Shown one piece after another: positions 1 to 9,139 of a stretch of 64,000 nucleotides of DNA. This DNA comes from Sphingomonas phyllosphaerae. Its GTDB lineage: Bacteria; Pseudomonadota; Alphaproteobacteria; Sphingomonadales; Sphingomonadaceae. Both the position numbers and the translations under genes were made by a program. The notes below the pieces were generated by a model. It made no database searches and was not told the DNA's origin. It saw only the letters and a program-made list of their open reading frames with translations. The stretch spans positions 180,568 to 244,567 of the forward strand of contig NZ_JAPYKH010000006.1 in assembly GCF_029623345.1 (NCBI RefSeq), read 5' to 3'. Within the stretch, counting starts at the first letter, position 1. The number at the start of each line of letters is the position of its first letter.

Positions 1-606
1 GCCGAGACGTTGCTTGCCGCGGCGCACCGCGCCGATCTCGGCGTGGCGCTGTCCGATCAGGTGCAGGCGCTCGCACTTGAGCGCGCCGCGCGCTGGCCGG
101 CGCGGATGGCTGGGCTGCGGATCGCGGTCAACGTCACCGCCGCCGACATGGCGCGCGCGCCCTTCGTCGAGCGCTTCCTCGCGCGGGTGCAAAATTCGGG
201 CGTCGGGTTCGAGCGTGTGACCGCCGAGGTGACCGAGACCGGGCTGATCGACGACCTGCACGGCGCCGCGACCGCGCTCACCGCGCTGCGCGCCGCCGGC
301 TGCCGCGTCGCACTCGACGATTTCGGCACGGGTTATTCCAGCCTGTCCTATCTCACGCGGCTGCCGCTCGATTATCTCAAGATCGACCGCAGCCTGGTGC
401 AAACGATCACGGGCGACGCGCGCGACCGCGTCGTGGTCGAGGGCGTGATCGCGATCGCCGCCGGCCTCGGGCTGGAGACGGTGGCCGAGGGCGTGGAGAC
501 CGAGCGCGAGCGCGTGTTGCTGGCGCAGCGCGGTTGCACCTTCTACCAGGGCTTCCTCTGGGCCGAGCCGCTCGACGACGCGGCCTTGCAGGCGCGGCTG
601 GCGTGA
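1..606 (+). CDS. EAL-domain cyclic-di-GMP phosphodiesterase, 3' part only
   Basis: The window opens inside this gene: the frame is open from base 1 and the true start lies upstream. The visible 201 residues are most of an EAL domain, which cleaves c-di-GMP to pGpG in the cytoplasm. Seen are the NVT segment, the EVTETGL acidic motif, the DDFGTGYSSL loop, the KID lysine and the AEGVETE glutamate, all metal or catalytic positions in active EAL enzymes. The EAL signature itself and any sensory or GGDEF domain would be upstream. The stop overlaps the GTG of the next gene by 4 bases, so the two are probably translationally coupled. Catalytic activity is inferred from the intact second half only. 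Confidence 0.9.
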   Translation, partial: AETLLAAAHRADLGVALSDQVQALALERAARWPARMAGLRIAVNVTAADMARAPFVERFLARVQNSGVGFERVTAEVTETGLIDDLHGAATALTALRAAGCRVALDDFGTGYSSLSYLTRLPLDYLKIDRSLVQTITGDARDRVVVEGVIAIAAGLGLETVAEGVETERERVLLAQRGCTFYQGFLWAEPLDDAALQARLA

Positions 607-995
607 GCGACCCCCGCGACCTCGGCGGCACCTGGTACGGGCGCTACGAGGGCGGGGGTAGTCGGGCGAACAGCTTCATCGCGCGCCTGACCGAGCGTGG
701 CGGCCAGCTCAGCGGCACGATCAGCGAGCCCGACGACCTCGGGCTGGAGCCGGTGCGGCGCGCGCTGGTGAGCGGCCGGCGCGCCGGCGCGGCGGTGACG
801 TTCGTCAAGCAATATGACGGCGACGTGCTGGTGCATGCGGTCGATTATCGCGGCACCGTGGACGCGCGCGGGACGATGGTGCGCGGCGACTGGTCATTCG
901 CGACCTATGCCGGCAGCTTCGCCATGACGCGCGAACGGTTCGACGCAGACGAACTCGCCGAGGCGGTCGGCGACGAGGCGGAGGTGGCACGATGA
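603..995 (+). CDS. Hypothetical small beta-rich protein
   Basis: This 130-residue protein is not recognised. The start is taken as the GTG that overlaps the stop of the EAL gene (GTGA), giving a protein beginning VSDPRDLGGTWYGRY. The body alternates glycine-containing strands (GTWYGRYEG, GGQLSGTIS, YRGTVDARG, VRGDWSFATY), which resembles a small beta-barrel or lipocalin-like fold, with an acidic helix at the C-terminus. No signal peptide or membrane segment is visible, so it is probably cytoplasmic. Its stop overlaps the ATG of the following NTF2-like gene by 4 bases (ATGA), so three genes form one transcription unit. Function unknown. Confidence 0.6.
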   Translation: MSDPRDLGGTWYGRYEGGGSRANSFIARLTERGGQLSGTISEPDDLGLEPVRRALVSGRRAGAAVTFVKQYDGDVLVHAVDYRGTVDARGTMVRGDWSFATYAGSFAMTRERFDADELAEAVGDEAEVAR

Positions 996-1063
996 GCGCG
1001 GCGATGATGATCTGAGCGGCGGCAGCGGCCGCCGCGGCGACGCCGCAGGCGCAGGTCGAGGCG

Positions 1064-1405
1064 GTGATGGCGGACAGCGCCGCCGGCTGGAACGCCGGCG
1101 ACCTCGCACGCTTCACCGCGATCTACGCGCCCGATGCGGTCTATGTCGCTGGGGGGGACGTGGCGCAGGGCAGGCAGGCGATCGCCGCGCGCTACGCCAA
1201 GAGCTTCGTCGGCGGCGGCAACGTGCGCGGGCGGCTGAGCTTCACCCCGGTGATGTGGCGGCCGCTGAGCGCGGTCCACCTGCTCCATGTCGCGCGCTGG
1301 ACGCTGACGCCGGGGGGTGGGGCGACGCCGCAGACCGGGCTGACGACCTTGCTGTTCGAGCGGCGCAAGGAGGGGTGGCGGATCATCTCGGATCACAGCA
1401 GCTGA
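1064..1405 (+). CDS. NTF2-like (SnoaL/DUF4440 family) protein, N-terminus possibly interrupted
   Basis: The 113-residue protein has the NTF2/SnoaL-like pattern: a helix with WNAGDLARFTAIYAPDAVY, then GRQAIAARY, then beta strands ending in GWRIISDHSS. Such proteins are small cone-shaped binders or enzymes; no substrate can be named. The start given is GTG, with ATG three bases later. An ATG at 992 lies in the same frame and overlaps the previous stop as ATGA, but the seven-codon segment after it ends in a TGA at 1013-1015. Beyond it the frame continues through an alanine-rich run and ATPQAQ that looks like the end of a signal peptide. The gene may therefore be a nonsense mutant of an exported protein, or may start internally. 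Confidence 0.65.
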   Translation: MMADSAAGWNAGDLARFTAIYAPDAVYVAGGDVAQGRQAIAARYAKSFVGGGNVRGRLSFTPVMWRPLSAVHLLHVARWTLTPGGGATPQTGLTTLLFERRKEGWRIISDHSS

Positions 1406-1438
1406 GGGCGGGATTGCCGTCGTCGCTCTCCTTCTCTG

Positions 1439-1531
1439 TTCCCCGGCGATCGCCGGGGCCCAGTCGGGAGACCGTCGAGGAACTCACTACGACCTTGCCA
1501 CCTGGACCCCGGCCTCCGCCGGGGTGGTGAG
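1439..1531. repeat. Inverted-pair intergenic repeat, CCCCGG family
   Basis: The perfect 18-base palindrome CCCCGGCGATCGCCGGGG at 1441-1458, followed by CCAG, faces an inverted copy at about 1501-1525 (CTGGACCCCGG followed by GCCGGGG). The same family recurs at 20971-21060. It sits between two convergent genes, so it may also serve as a two-way terminator. Such paired palindromes resemble REP/BIME elements. Confidence 0.7.
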
Positions 1532-1579
1532 GAGAGGCGGGGAGTGACCGACCAGAGGCGCGGCCCTCCTGCCGCCGCC

Positions 1580-4500
1580 TCACGCCGCCGCCTTGGCCAG
1601 CCCCTTCGACAATTGCAGCGCGCCGTGCAGCCGCGCCTTGGGGTCGCCCCAGGCACGTGACAGCGCCAGCTTGCTGTCCGGCCGCAGCTTGGCGACGCCG
1701 CCGAGCCGGTCGACATAGGCGAGCAGCCCCGGCACGTTGGGCGGCTTGTCGTCGTGGAAGGTGACCAGCGCACCCTTCGGTCCCACGTCCAGCTTGGCCA
1801 CGCACGCCGTTCGCGCGTTGAGCTTGATCTCCATGACCTTGACCAGATTGTCGGTCGCCTCGGGCAACGCGCCGAAACGATCGATCATCTCCGCGGCGAA
1901 GCTCTCCAGCCCGCCGACCTCGTCGATCTCGTTGAGCCGGCGGTACAGGCCCATGCGCAGGTCGAGGTCGGGGACGTACTCCTCCGGAATAAGGATCGGC
2001 GCGTCGACGCTGATCTGCGGCGAGAAGTCGCGCTGGCGCTCGCGGATGCCGCCCGCCTTCGCCTCCATGATCGCCTCCTCCAGCATCGACTGGTAGAGTT
2101 CGTAGCCGACCTCCTTGATATGCCCCGATTGCTCGTCGCCGAGCAGGTTGCCCGCACCGCGGATGTCGAGGTCGTGGCTGGCCAGCTGAAAGCCAGCGCC
2201 GAGCGAGTCGAGGTCGCTCAGTACCTTGAGACGCTTCTCCGCGGCATCGGTCATCTGCCGCTCGGGCGGCGCGACCATATAGGCATAAGCGCGCGTCTTG
2301 GAGCGGCCGACGCGCCCGCGCAGCTGGTACAGCTGCGCCAGCCCGAAGCGGTCGGCGCGGTTGACGATGATCGTGTTGGCGGAGGGGATGTCGATTCCAC
2401 TCTCGATGATCGTGGTCGAGACCAGCACCTCGAACTTCTTGTCGTAGAAGGCGCTCATCCGCTCCTCCACCTCGCTCGGCGCCATCTGGCCGTGCGCGAC
2501 GACGTAGCGGATCTCGGGCACCTCGCGGCGGAGATAGTCCTCGATGTCGGGCAGGTCGGCGACGCGCGGGGTGACGAGGAAGCTCTGCCCGCCGCGGTAA
2601 TGTTCGCGTAGCAGCGCCTCGCGCAGCACCACCGGGTCCCACGGCATGACATAGGTGCGCACCGCGAGCCGATCGACCGGCGGCGTCTGGATCACCGACA
2701 GCTCGCGCAGCCCGCTCATCGCCATCTGCAACGTGCGCGGGATCGGCGTGGCGGTGAGCGTCAGCATATGGACGTCGGCGCGCAGCGTCTTGAGCCGCTC
2801 CTTGTGCGTCACGCCGAAGCGCTGCTCCTCGTCGACGATGACCATGCCCAGCCGCTTGAAGTCGATCGTCTTGGCGAGCAGCGCGTGGGTGCCGATGACG
2901 ATGTCGATCCCGCCGCTGGCGAGCCCGTCCTTGACGCGCTTCGCCTCGGCGGCGGGGACGAGCCGGGAGAGCCGCCCGATGTTAATCGGGAAGCCCTCGA
3001 AGCGTGCGGTGAAGTTGTTGTAATGCTGGCGTGCCAGCAAGGTCGTCGGGCAGACCACCGCGACCTGCATCCCGGCCATCGCGGCGACGAAGGCGGCGCG
3101 CAGCGCGATCTCGGTCTTGCCGAAGCCGACGTCGCCGACGATCAGCCGGTCCATCGGCTTGCCCGCGGACAGATCGGCCAGCACCTCCTCGATCGCGCGG
3201 TCCTGATCGTCGGTCTCGGTATAAGGAAAGCGGTCGACGAAGGCGGGATAGCCCGCGCTGTCGGGTTCGGCGATCTCGCCGGGGCGCAACGCGCGCTCCG
3301 CCGCGACCGCGATCAGCTCGCCCGCGATCTCGCGAATCCGCTCCTTCATCCGCGACTTGCGCCGCTGCCACGCCTCGCCACCGAGCCGGTCGAGCGCGGC
3401 GCCCTCCTCCGACGAGCCGTAGCGCGACAGCACCTCGAGGTTCTCGACCGGGATGTAGAGCTTGTCGCCCCCGGCATATTCGAGCGCGACGCAGTCGTGC
3501 GGCGCGCGCGCGACCGGCACCTGTGTCAGCCCGACGTAGCGGCCGATGCCGTGATCGCTGTGGACGACGAGGTCGCCGGGCGACAGCGTCGCCAGTTCGG
3601 CGAGGAAGGCGTCAGCCGACTTGCGGCGCTTGGTGCGGCGCACGAGCCGATCGCCCAGCATGTCCTGCTCGGTGAGCACCGCCACGTCGGGCGCGGTGAA
3701 GCCGTGGTCGAGCCCGATCACCGCCATCGCCACGCCGCGGTCGGCGGCGCCGAGCGACTCCTGCCACGTCTCGGTCAGCCGCGCGCCGGTGAGGCCATGG
3801 TCCTCGAGCAGCGAGCGCAGCCGCTCGCGCGCGCCGACCGAGTAGCTGGCGAGCACCGGCTTGCGCCCGTCGCGGCGCAGCTTGGCGACATGCGCCACCA
3901 CCGCCTCGTAGACGTTGGCCTGCGCGGCGCGCTCGGGCGCGAAGTCGCGCGGGCCGTCGACCTGGAAGTCGAGCACAGTGGCGGACTCAGGCTCGTGGAA
4001 GGCGGTGGCGAGATGCGCCGGCATCCCCGCCACCTCGCGGGACCATTCGTCGGCGTCGAGGTACAACGTCTTAGCGGGCAGCGCGCGATAGCTGCCGGGT
4101 TCGGCCGCCTCGGCGCGCTTGCGGTTCTCGTAATAGTCCGCGATCGAGTCGAGCCGGCTCTCGGCCGCGGCGGGGGTGCCGCTGTCGCGCAGCACGATCG
4201 CGTCGTCACCGAGATGATCCCAGACCGTCGCCAGTTTCTCCTCGAACAGCGGCAGCCAGTGCTCCATGCCGGCGAGCCGGCGTCCCTCGCTCACCGCCTG
4301 GTAGAGCGGGTCGCCCGTCGCGGTGGCGCCGAAGGTCTCGCGGTAGCGCGCACGAAAGCGCTTGACGCTGTCGTCGTCGAGCAGCGCCTCAGAGGCGGGG
4401 AGCAGCACGAAGCCGTCGAGGCGCCCGGTGGTGCGCTGGTCGGCGGGGTCGAAGCTGCGCACGCTCTCGATCTCGTCGCCGAAGAAGTCGAGCCGTAGCG

Positions 4501-5035
4501 CCTGCTCCTCGCCGCTGGGGAAGAGATCGACGATGCCGCCGCGCACCGCATATTCGCCCTGATCGTGGACGGTGTCGGTGCGGACGTAGCCGTTGGCCTG
4601 GAGCAACGCGGCCAGCCGGTCGCGGTCGATCCGCGCGCCGGGCTTGAGCTCGGCGACGAGCTGGCGGATGCGAAAGGGGGTGAGCGTGCGCTGGGTCAGC
4701 GCGTTGACCGTGGTAAGGACGAGCTGCGGCGCGCGCGGCTTCTGTTGCAGCCGGTAAAAGGCGCCGATGCGCTCCGCCATGACGCGCAGCGTGGGCGAGG
4801 CGCGGTCGTAGGGCAGGCAGTCCCAGGCGGGGAGCTGCACCACTTCGAGCTCGGGCGCGAAGAACGGCGCGGTGGCGGCGAGCCCGCGCATCTGCGCCTC
4901 GTCCGCCGCGACGAACACCGCGCGCCGCGGCGCCGCGCGTGCGAGGTCGGCCAGCAGTGCGGGCAGGAAGCCGGCGGGGACGCCCGCGAGCGTCAGCGGG
5001 GTGGTGGCGCGGAGGATCTTGCTGAGGTCGGGCAT
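1580..5035 (-). CDS. mfd: Transcription-repair coupling factor Mfd
   Basis: Mfd is an ATP-dependent translocase that pushes stalled RNA polymerase off DNA lesions and recruits UvrA for nucleotide-excision repair. At 1151 residues it has the normal length. The N-terminal UvrB-like module (about 1-350) is followed by the CarD-like polymerase-interaction domain near residue 487 (GDLVVHSDHGIGRYVGL). The RecG-like motor has Walker A near 635 (GDVGFGKTEIALRA), the DEEQ box near 733 (VIVDEEQRFGV), motif III (TLTATPIPRTL) and motif VI near 905 (QLRGRVGRS). The TRCF C-terminal domain follows. The start is an ATG giving MPDLSKILRATTPL. It is probably cotranscribed behind sdhE, separated by a 207-base gap carrying an inverted repeat pair. 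Confidence 0.98.
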   Translation of the reverse strand: MPDLSKILRATTPLTLAGVPAGFLPALLADLARAAPRRAVFVAADEAQMRGLAATAPFFAPELEVVQLPAWDCLPYDRASPTLRVMAERIGAFYRLQQKPRAPQLVLTTVNALTQRTLTPFRIRQLVAELKPGARIDRDRLAALLQANGYVRTDTVHDQGEYAVRGGIVDLFPSGEEQALRLDFFGDEIESVRSFDPADQRTTGRLDGFVLLPASEALLDDDSVKRFRARYRETFGATATGDPLYQAVSEGRRLAGMEHWLPLFEEKLATVWDHLGDDAIVLRDSGTPAAAESRLDSIADYYENRKRAEAAEPGSYRALPAKTLYLDADEWSREVAGMPAHLATAFHEPESATVLDFQVDGPRDFAPERAAQANVYEAVVAHVAKLRRDGRKPVLASYSVGARERLRSLLEDHGLTGARLTETWQESLGAADRGVAMAVIGLDHGFTAPDVAVLTEQDMLGDRLVRRTKRRKSADAFLAELATLSPGDLVVHSDHGIGRYVGLTQVPVARAPHDCVALEYAGGDKLYIPVENLEVLSRYGSSEEGAALDRLGGEAWQRRKSRMKERIREIAGELIAVAAERALRPGEIAEPDSAGYPAFVDRFPYTETDDQDRAIEEVLADLSAGKPMDRLIVGDVGFGKTEIALRAAFVAAMAGMQVAVVCPTTLLARQHYNNFTARFEGFPINIGRLSRLVPAAEAKRVKDGLASGGIDIVIGTHALLAKTIDFKRLGMVIVDEEQRFGVTHKERLKTLRADVHMLTLTATPIPRTLQMAMSGLRELSVIQTPPVDRLAVRTYVMPWDPVVLREALLREHYRGGQSFLVTPRVADLPDIEDYLRREVPEIRYVVAHGQMAPSEVEERMSAFYDKKFEVLVSTTIIESGIDIPSANTIIVNRADRFGLAQLYQLRGRVGRSKTRAYAYMVAPPERQMTDAAEKRLKVLSDLDSLGAGFQLASHDLDIRGAGNLLGDEQSGHIKEVGYELYQSMLEEAIMEAKAGGIRERQRDFSPQISVDAPILIPEEYVPDLDLRMGLYRRLNEIDEVGGLESFAAEMIDRFGALPEATDNLVKVMEIKLNARTACVAKLDVGPKGALVTFHDDKPPNVPGLLAYVDRLGGVAKLRPDSKLALSRAWGDPKARLHGALQLSKGLAKAAA

Positions 5036-5114
5036 TCGGGTCCTTGGTCGGGGTCATTCGTGGTGGCGCGTGGCGGTCACCGTGGCGAGGACCGCATTCG
5101 CCTCCGCCGCCACG

Positions 5115-5213
5115 CCGTCATCCCGGACCTGTTCCGGGATCCACCGTGCCGCCTTATTGGCGGGTTCGGCTCCGGCGGATCAGTGGATCCCGGGACGAGT
5201 CCGGGATGACGGA
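5115..5213. repeat. Inverted-pair intergenic repeat, GTCATCC family
   Basis: GTCATCCCGGACCTGTTCC with GGGATCCACC on the left faces GTGGATCCCGG with GTCCGGGATGAC on the right, giving two half-elements in opposite orientation between sdhE and mfd. Related elements occur at 16887, 27641 and 47850. Unlike those, this one lies between genes on the same strand. Confidence 0.7.
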
Positions 5214-5242
5214 TGGGGCAGGCGCGTGCCCCTCTTCTGCCC

Positions 5243-5506
5243 TCACGGGATCGTCACGAAGTCCACCCGCCGCATCACCGCCATCATCTCGCCCTCCCAC
5301 TCGGGCGGGCAGGGCAGCGAGCCGATCGCCCAGCCCATAATGTCGACGTCCTGCTCCTCCAGCAGCCGCTCGAACCAGTCGAGCTGCGCCGGCGTCCAGG
5401 TCGCGGCGTGCGTGTCGAAGAAGCCGCCGATCATCAGATCGGCCTCGCGCGTGCCGCGGTGCCAGGCGCGGAAACGCAGGCGCTTGAGCCGGATGTCCTG
5501 GTCCAC
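5243..5506 (-). CDS. sdhE: FAD assembly factor SdhE (succinate dehydrogenase assembly factor 2)
   Basis: SdhE helps attach FAD covalently to the flavoprotein subunit of succinate dehydrogenase in the cytoplasm. The 87-residue protein has the family's size and its conserved RGxxE motif near the N-terminus (HRGTREADLMIGGF), then the helix LDWFERLLEEQDVDIMGWAIG typical of the DUF339/YgfY fold. The start is GTG, preceded by a good GGGAG ribosome-binding site about six bases upstream. It is divergent from recG and lies upstream of mfd on the same strand. This position beside recG and mfd is, from memory, common in alphaproteobacteria. Confidence 0.93.
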   Translation of the reverse strand: MDQDIRLKRLRFRAWHRGTREADLMIGGFFDTHAATWTPAQLDWFERLLEEQDVDIMGWAIGSLPCPPEWEGEMMAVMRRVDFVTIP

Positions 5507-5625
5507 GTGATCTCCCGTCGGCCGCGTGCGGCCCGTCTATGCCATAGCGGAGCGCTGCCGCGACGCCGCCGCAAGCTTTCGCTGGCGCGGCGGCGGGAGG
5601 CAGAATAGTCGGGCGCTACATAGTC

Positions 5626-7680
5626 ATGCGACCCGAGATCCTCAATCCGCTGTTCGCCGAAGTGGCCGCGCTCAAGGGCGTCGGTCCGGCGCTGGCCAAG
5701 CCGCTCGACCGGCTGGGCATCGCGCGCGCGGTCGACCTGCTCTTCCATCTACCCTCGGGCTGGGTCGACCGGGTGGCGCGCGACGAACTCGACGACGCCG
5801 ACGTCGGCCGCACGATCGCGATCACGCTCACCCCGCGCGACTATCGCAGCGGCTCCAGCCCGCGCGCGCCGACGCGCGTCCAGGCGACCGACGCCGCGGG
5901 AAATCACGCGAGCCTCGTGTTCTTCGGCGGCGGCTCGGGCTGGGCGCGCAAGCAGCTGCCGCTTGGCGAGCCCAAGCGAGTCTCGGGCCGGCTCGACCGC
6001 TACGGCGACGCGCTCCAGATCGTCCATCCCGAAATCGGCGGCGAGGAGGAGGGCTTCCGCGCGCGCGAGGCGATCTACCCGCTGAGCGAGGGGCTGACCT
6101 CGCGCCGCCTCGCCGCGCTGGTCGAGCAGGCGCTGGCACGCGCGCCGGTGCTCGACGAGTGGATCGAGCCCAGCCTCAAGGCCCGCCACGACTGGCCCGA
6201 CTGGCGCAGCGCGGTCGAGCGCATCCACGCCGACCCGGCCGACGCGGTGGCGCGCGCGCGGCTCGCCTATGACGAGCTCTTCGCCAACCAGCTCGCGCTG
6301 TCGCTGGTGCGCGCCGACACGCGCAAGCGTCGCGGGCGCTCGTTGCAGGGCGACGGGCGGCTGCGTGACCTCCTGCGCCTGCCCTATCAGCTCACCGGCG
6401 CGCAGGCGCGCAGCGTGCGCGAGATCGAGGGCGACCTGGCGCAGAGCGCGCCGATGCTGCGGCTGCTCCAGGGCGATGTCGGCGCGGGCAAGACCTTGGT
6501 GGCGGCGATGGCGCTGCTGATCGCGATCGAGGCGGGGGCACAGGGGGCGCTCCTCGCGCCGACCGAAATCCTCGCGCGCCAGCACTACGATACGCTGCGT
6601 CGGCTGCTCGCCGGGCTGCCGGTCGAGATCGCGGTGCTGACCGGGCGCGACAAGGGTCGCGCGCGCGAGGCGACGCTGATGGGGCTGGCCGACGGCTCGA
6701 TCCAGCTGCTGATCGGCACGCACGCGATCTTCCAGGAGGCGGTGCGTTACCGCGACCTCGGGCTGGTGGTGGTGGACGAGCAGCATCGCTTCGGGGTGGC
6801 GGAGCGCATGCTGCTCCAGGCCAAGGGCCAGACCCCGCCACACGTGCTGGCGATGACCGCGACCCCGATCCCGCGCACGCTGACGCTCGCGCTCCACGGC
6901 GAGATGGACCAGAGCCGGCTCGACGAGATGCCGCCCGGGCGCGAGCCGATCGAGACCCGCGTCGTCTCGGAGGAGCGTATCGACGAGGTGGTCAACGCGC
7001 TCGGCCGTCACCTCGCGGACGGGAAGCAGGCCTATTGGGTCTGTCCGCTGGTGGAGGAGAGCGCGACGAGCGACTTGCAGGCCGCCGAAGCGCGCGCGGC
7101 GTCGTTGCAGGCACGGTTCGGCGACCGCGTCGCGCTGGTCCACGGCCGGATGCGCGGCGCCGAGAAGGACGCGGTGATGGCGCGCTTCTCCGCCAATGAG
7201 GCGGGCGTGCTGGTGGCGACCACGGTGATCGAGGTCGGCGTCGATGTACCCAACGCGACGCTGATCGTGATCGAGCACGCCGACCGCTTCGGATTGGCGC
7301 AGCTTCATCAGCTCCGCGGGCGGGTCGGGCGCGGCGGCGGCAAGTCGGTGTGCCTGCTGCTGCGCGGCGGGTCGCTGAGCGAAACCGCGCGGGCGCGGCT
7401 GGCGCTGATGCGCGAGAGCAACGACGGCTTCCGCCTCGCCGAGGAGGACCTGCGCTTGCGCGGCGCGGGCGAGCTGCTCGGCACGCGCCAGTCGGGCGAG
7501 GCGATGTTCCGGCTCGCCACGCCCGAGCTGCTCGGCGAGCTGCTCCCCGCCGCGACCGACGACGCGCGCCTGCTGATCGACCGCGACGGTGGACTGGAAG
7601 GGGCGAGGGGGCAGGCGGCGCGGGTGGCGCTCTACCTGTTCGAGCGCGAGGCGGGAGTGGCGCTGCTGCGCTCGGGGTGA
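5626..7680 (+). CDS. recG: ATP-dependent DNA helicase RecG
   Basis: RecG remodels stalled replication forks and branch-migrates Holliday junctions. The 684-residue length fits the family. The N-terminal part holds the helix-hairpin-like LKGVGPALAKPL and the OB-fold wedge domain. The motor has Walker A near residue 285 (GDVGAGKTLVAAMA), the DEQH box near 384 (VVVDEQHRFGV), motif III (AMTATPIPRTL) and motif VI near 565 (QLRGRVGRGG). The C-terminal RecG region GAGELLGTRQSGE is present. The start is the ATG giving MRPEILNPLFAEV; no strong ribosome-binding site is visible in front of it. It is divergent from sdhE across a 119-base promoter region. Confidence 0.98.
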   Translation: MRPEILNPLFAEVAALKGVGPALAKPLDRLGIARAVDLLFHLPSGWVDRVARDELDDADVGRTIAITLTPRDYRSGSSPRAPTRVQATDAAGNHASLVFFGGGSGWARKQLPLGEPKRVSGRLDRYGDALQIVHPEIGGEEEGFRAREAIYPLSEGLTSRRLAALVEQALARAPVLDEWIEPSLKARHDWPDWRSAVERIHADPADAVARARLAYDELFANQLALSLVRADTRKRRGRSLQGDGRLRDLLRLPYQLTGAQARSVREIEGDLAQSAPMLRLLQGDVGAGKTLVAAMALLIAIEAGAQGALLAPTEILARQHYDTLRRLLAGLPVEIAVLTGRDKGRAREATLMGLADGSIQLLIGTHAIFQEAVRYRDLGLVVVDEQHRFGVAERMLLQAKGQTPPHVLAMTATPIPRTLTLALHGEMDQSRLDEMPPGREPIETRVVSEERIDEVVNALGRHLADGKQAYWVCPLVEESATSDLQAAEARAASLQARFGDRVALVHGRMRGAEKDAVMARFSANEAGVLVATTVIEVGVDVPNATLIVIEHADRFGLAQLHQLRGRVGRGGGKSVCLLLRGGSLSETARARLALMRESNDGFRLAEEDLRLRGAGELLGTRQSGEAMFRLATPELLGELLPAATDDARLLIDRDGGLEGARGQAARVALYLFEREAGVALLRSG

Positions 7681-7918
7681 GGGGGCGGAGAGTGTGTCGT
7701 CGGGAGCGCGGATGGGCGCGCCGTCAGTCATTCATCCGGTCGCGACTCCATAAGCCGCGACGACTGGCCGAAGGCGATGGTTGCGCTCCGCAGAAGCGTC
7801 GTGTCGCAAGGTCACGGCAGATCGACGATCGCGTGCGCCGTGGGGGATACCGTGCGACGCCACGCGGCGTTGGGGTGAGGGGCGGGCACGCGCCTCGACG
7901 CCTGCCCGCCCGATCGGC

Positions 7919-9139
7919 TCAGAAGCGAGCGCGAACGCCCGCGGTGATCGACTCCTGGTGATCGTCGCGCCCGGTCTGCGCCGCAGCACCGGCGAAGATC
8001 TCGGTCGCGTCGCTCGGACGATAACCAATCCCCGCGCTGGCGGTGCCGACCAGCTCGGCGCGGCTGGCGCCGATGCCGATCAAGTCGAGATCGCCCTCGT
8101 CGAACGCGCCGACCGCTCGCACGCGCTGCCCCTGCAATTGATAGCGCGCGCCCAGCGTCACATAGGGATGCCACGCCTCGTTCGGCCGCTCGCTCCGCGC
8201 GAAGCTGAGCGCGCCGTCGGCGAAGCCGGCGACGTGGCGCTCACGCGCGACGTCGAGCGCAAAGACGCTGTGACCGTCCTCGTTCAGCGCGCCGCGCGTG
8301 GTGCGGACATAGGTGAGACCCACGCGCGGAATGAGCGTCCAATCATGCCCCACGTCGGCGGCGTAGAAGGCGGACAGGTCGCTGGTCATGCTGTTGAGCT
8401 TATACCGGCTCCACACCTGCCGATCGTCGGGCAGCCAGCGGTGGGTGCGCGCACGACCGCCGTCGAACACCAGCGCGGCAGAGAAGCCGAAGCCCTGCTT
8501 GCTGGCATAACGGCTGTGGATGCCGGTGATCAGGCTCTCGACGCGCGTCTGCGCACCACGAACGACGACGTGCTGGCGGTTGGTCAGATTGCCGCCGAAG
8601 GCGCCGACTACCCAGCCATGGTCCGCGAAGCCGAGCCCGCCAATCGTACCATAGGTCTGGCCCACCGCATTGGCGCTGCCGGCCGGGGCGTAGCCGCGCA
8701 GCGTGTGCCACTGCCCGAGCGCCTGGCCGAAGGTGAACAGGCCAGCGTCGTCGCCGTACGGCGCCAGCGCAGCGCCCCGCGTCGCCTGAGTCAGCAGCAG
8801 CGCGTCGTCGGTGCCGATCTGCGTCGCCTGCGCGTAGGGCTCCGGCGTGAGCCGCGCGAGCGCGGCGTTAGTGATCGTACCGGATCGGTCGAGCAGGGTT
8901 GGCATCGCATCAAGGAGGCGCTGGCTCGCGCCCTCCTCCACGAGATCATCAAGATAGGCAATCGTGTTGATCGTGGTGCGGTTCAGCATTCCCGGAGTGA
9001 CATAGTCGCTGATCTGGTCCGAAGAGGACGCCTGCGCATGTGCCTGGCTAACGCCTGTAACAGCGGCGACCAGCGCCAGCGCGCTGCCGGGTGCCAACAG
9101 GCGGGGCAGACGACGCGGCTCGCAGGTGGCGTCGATCAT
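7919..9139 (-). CDS. Short autotransporter-type outer-membrane beta-barrel protein
   Basis: The 406-residue protein carries a signal peptide ending near AHAQASS. The C-terminal two-thirds alternates aromatic and glycine strands like an autotransporter barrel, ending in GVRARF with the terminal phenylalanine favoured by the BAM machinery. Motifs such as GIGYRPSDATEIFAG and the HDWTLIPRVGLTYVR strand support this. Only about 130 residues precede the barrel, so there is no large passenger; it may be an outer-membrane protein in its own right. The start is the ATG at 9137-9139 because GGAGG lies five bases before it; an upstream TTG in frame lacks one. It is monocistronic, with a long AT-richer region upstream. 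Confidence 0.85.
   Translation of the reverse strand: MIDATCEPRRLPRLLAPGSALALVAAVTGVSQAHAQASSSDQISDYVTPGMLNRTTINTIAYLDDLVEEGASQRLLDAMPTLLDRSGTITNAALARLTPEPYAQATQIGTDDALLLTQATRGAALAPYGDDAGLFTFGQALGQWHTLRGYAPAGSANAVGQTYGTIGGLGFADHGWVVGAFGGNLTNRQHVVVRGAQTRVESLITGIHSRYASKQGFGFSAALVFDGGRARTHRWLPDDRQVWSRYKLNSMTSDLSAFYAADVGHDWTLIPRVGLTYVRTTRGALNEDGHSVFALDVARERHVAGFADGALSFARSERPNEAWHPYVTLGARYQLQGQRVRAVGAFDEGDLDLIGIGASRAELVGTASAGIGYRPSDATEIFAGAAAQTGRDDHQESITAGVRARF

Noticed and set aside
5749..7731. 660-residue minus-strand frame across recG
   Set aside because: It is the shadow of recG; all helicase motifs are on the plus strand.
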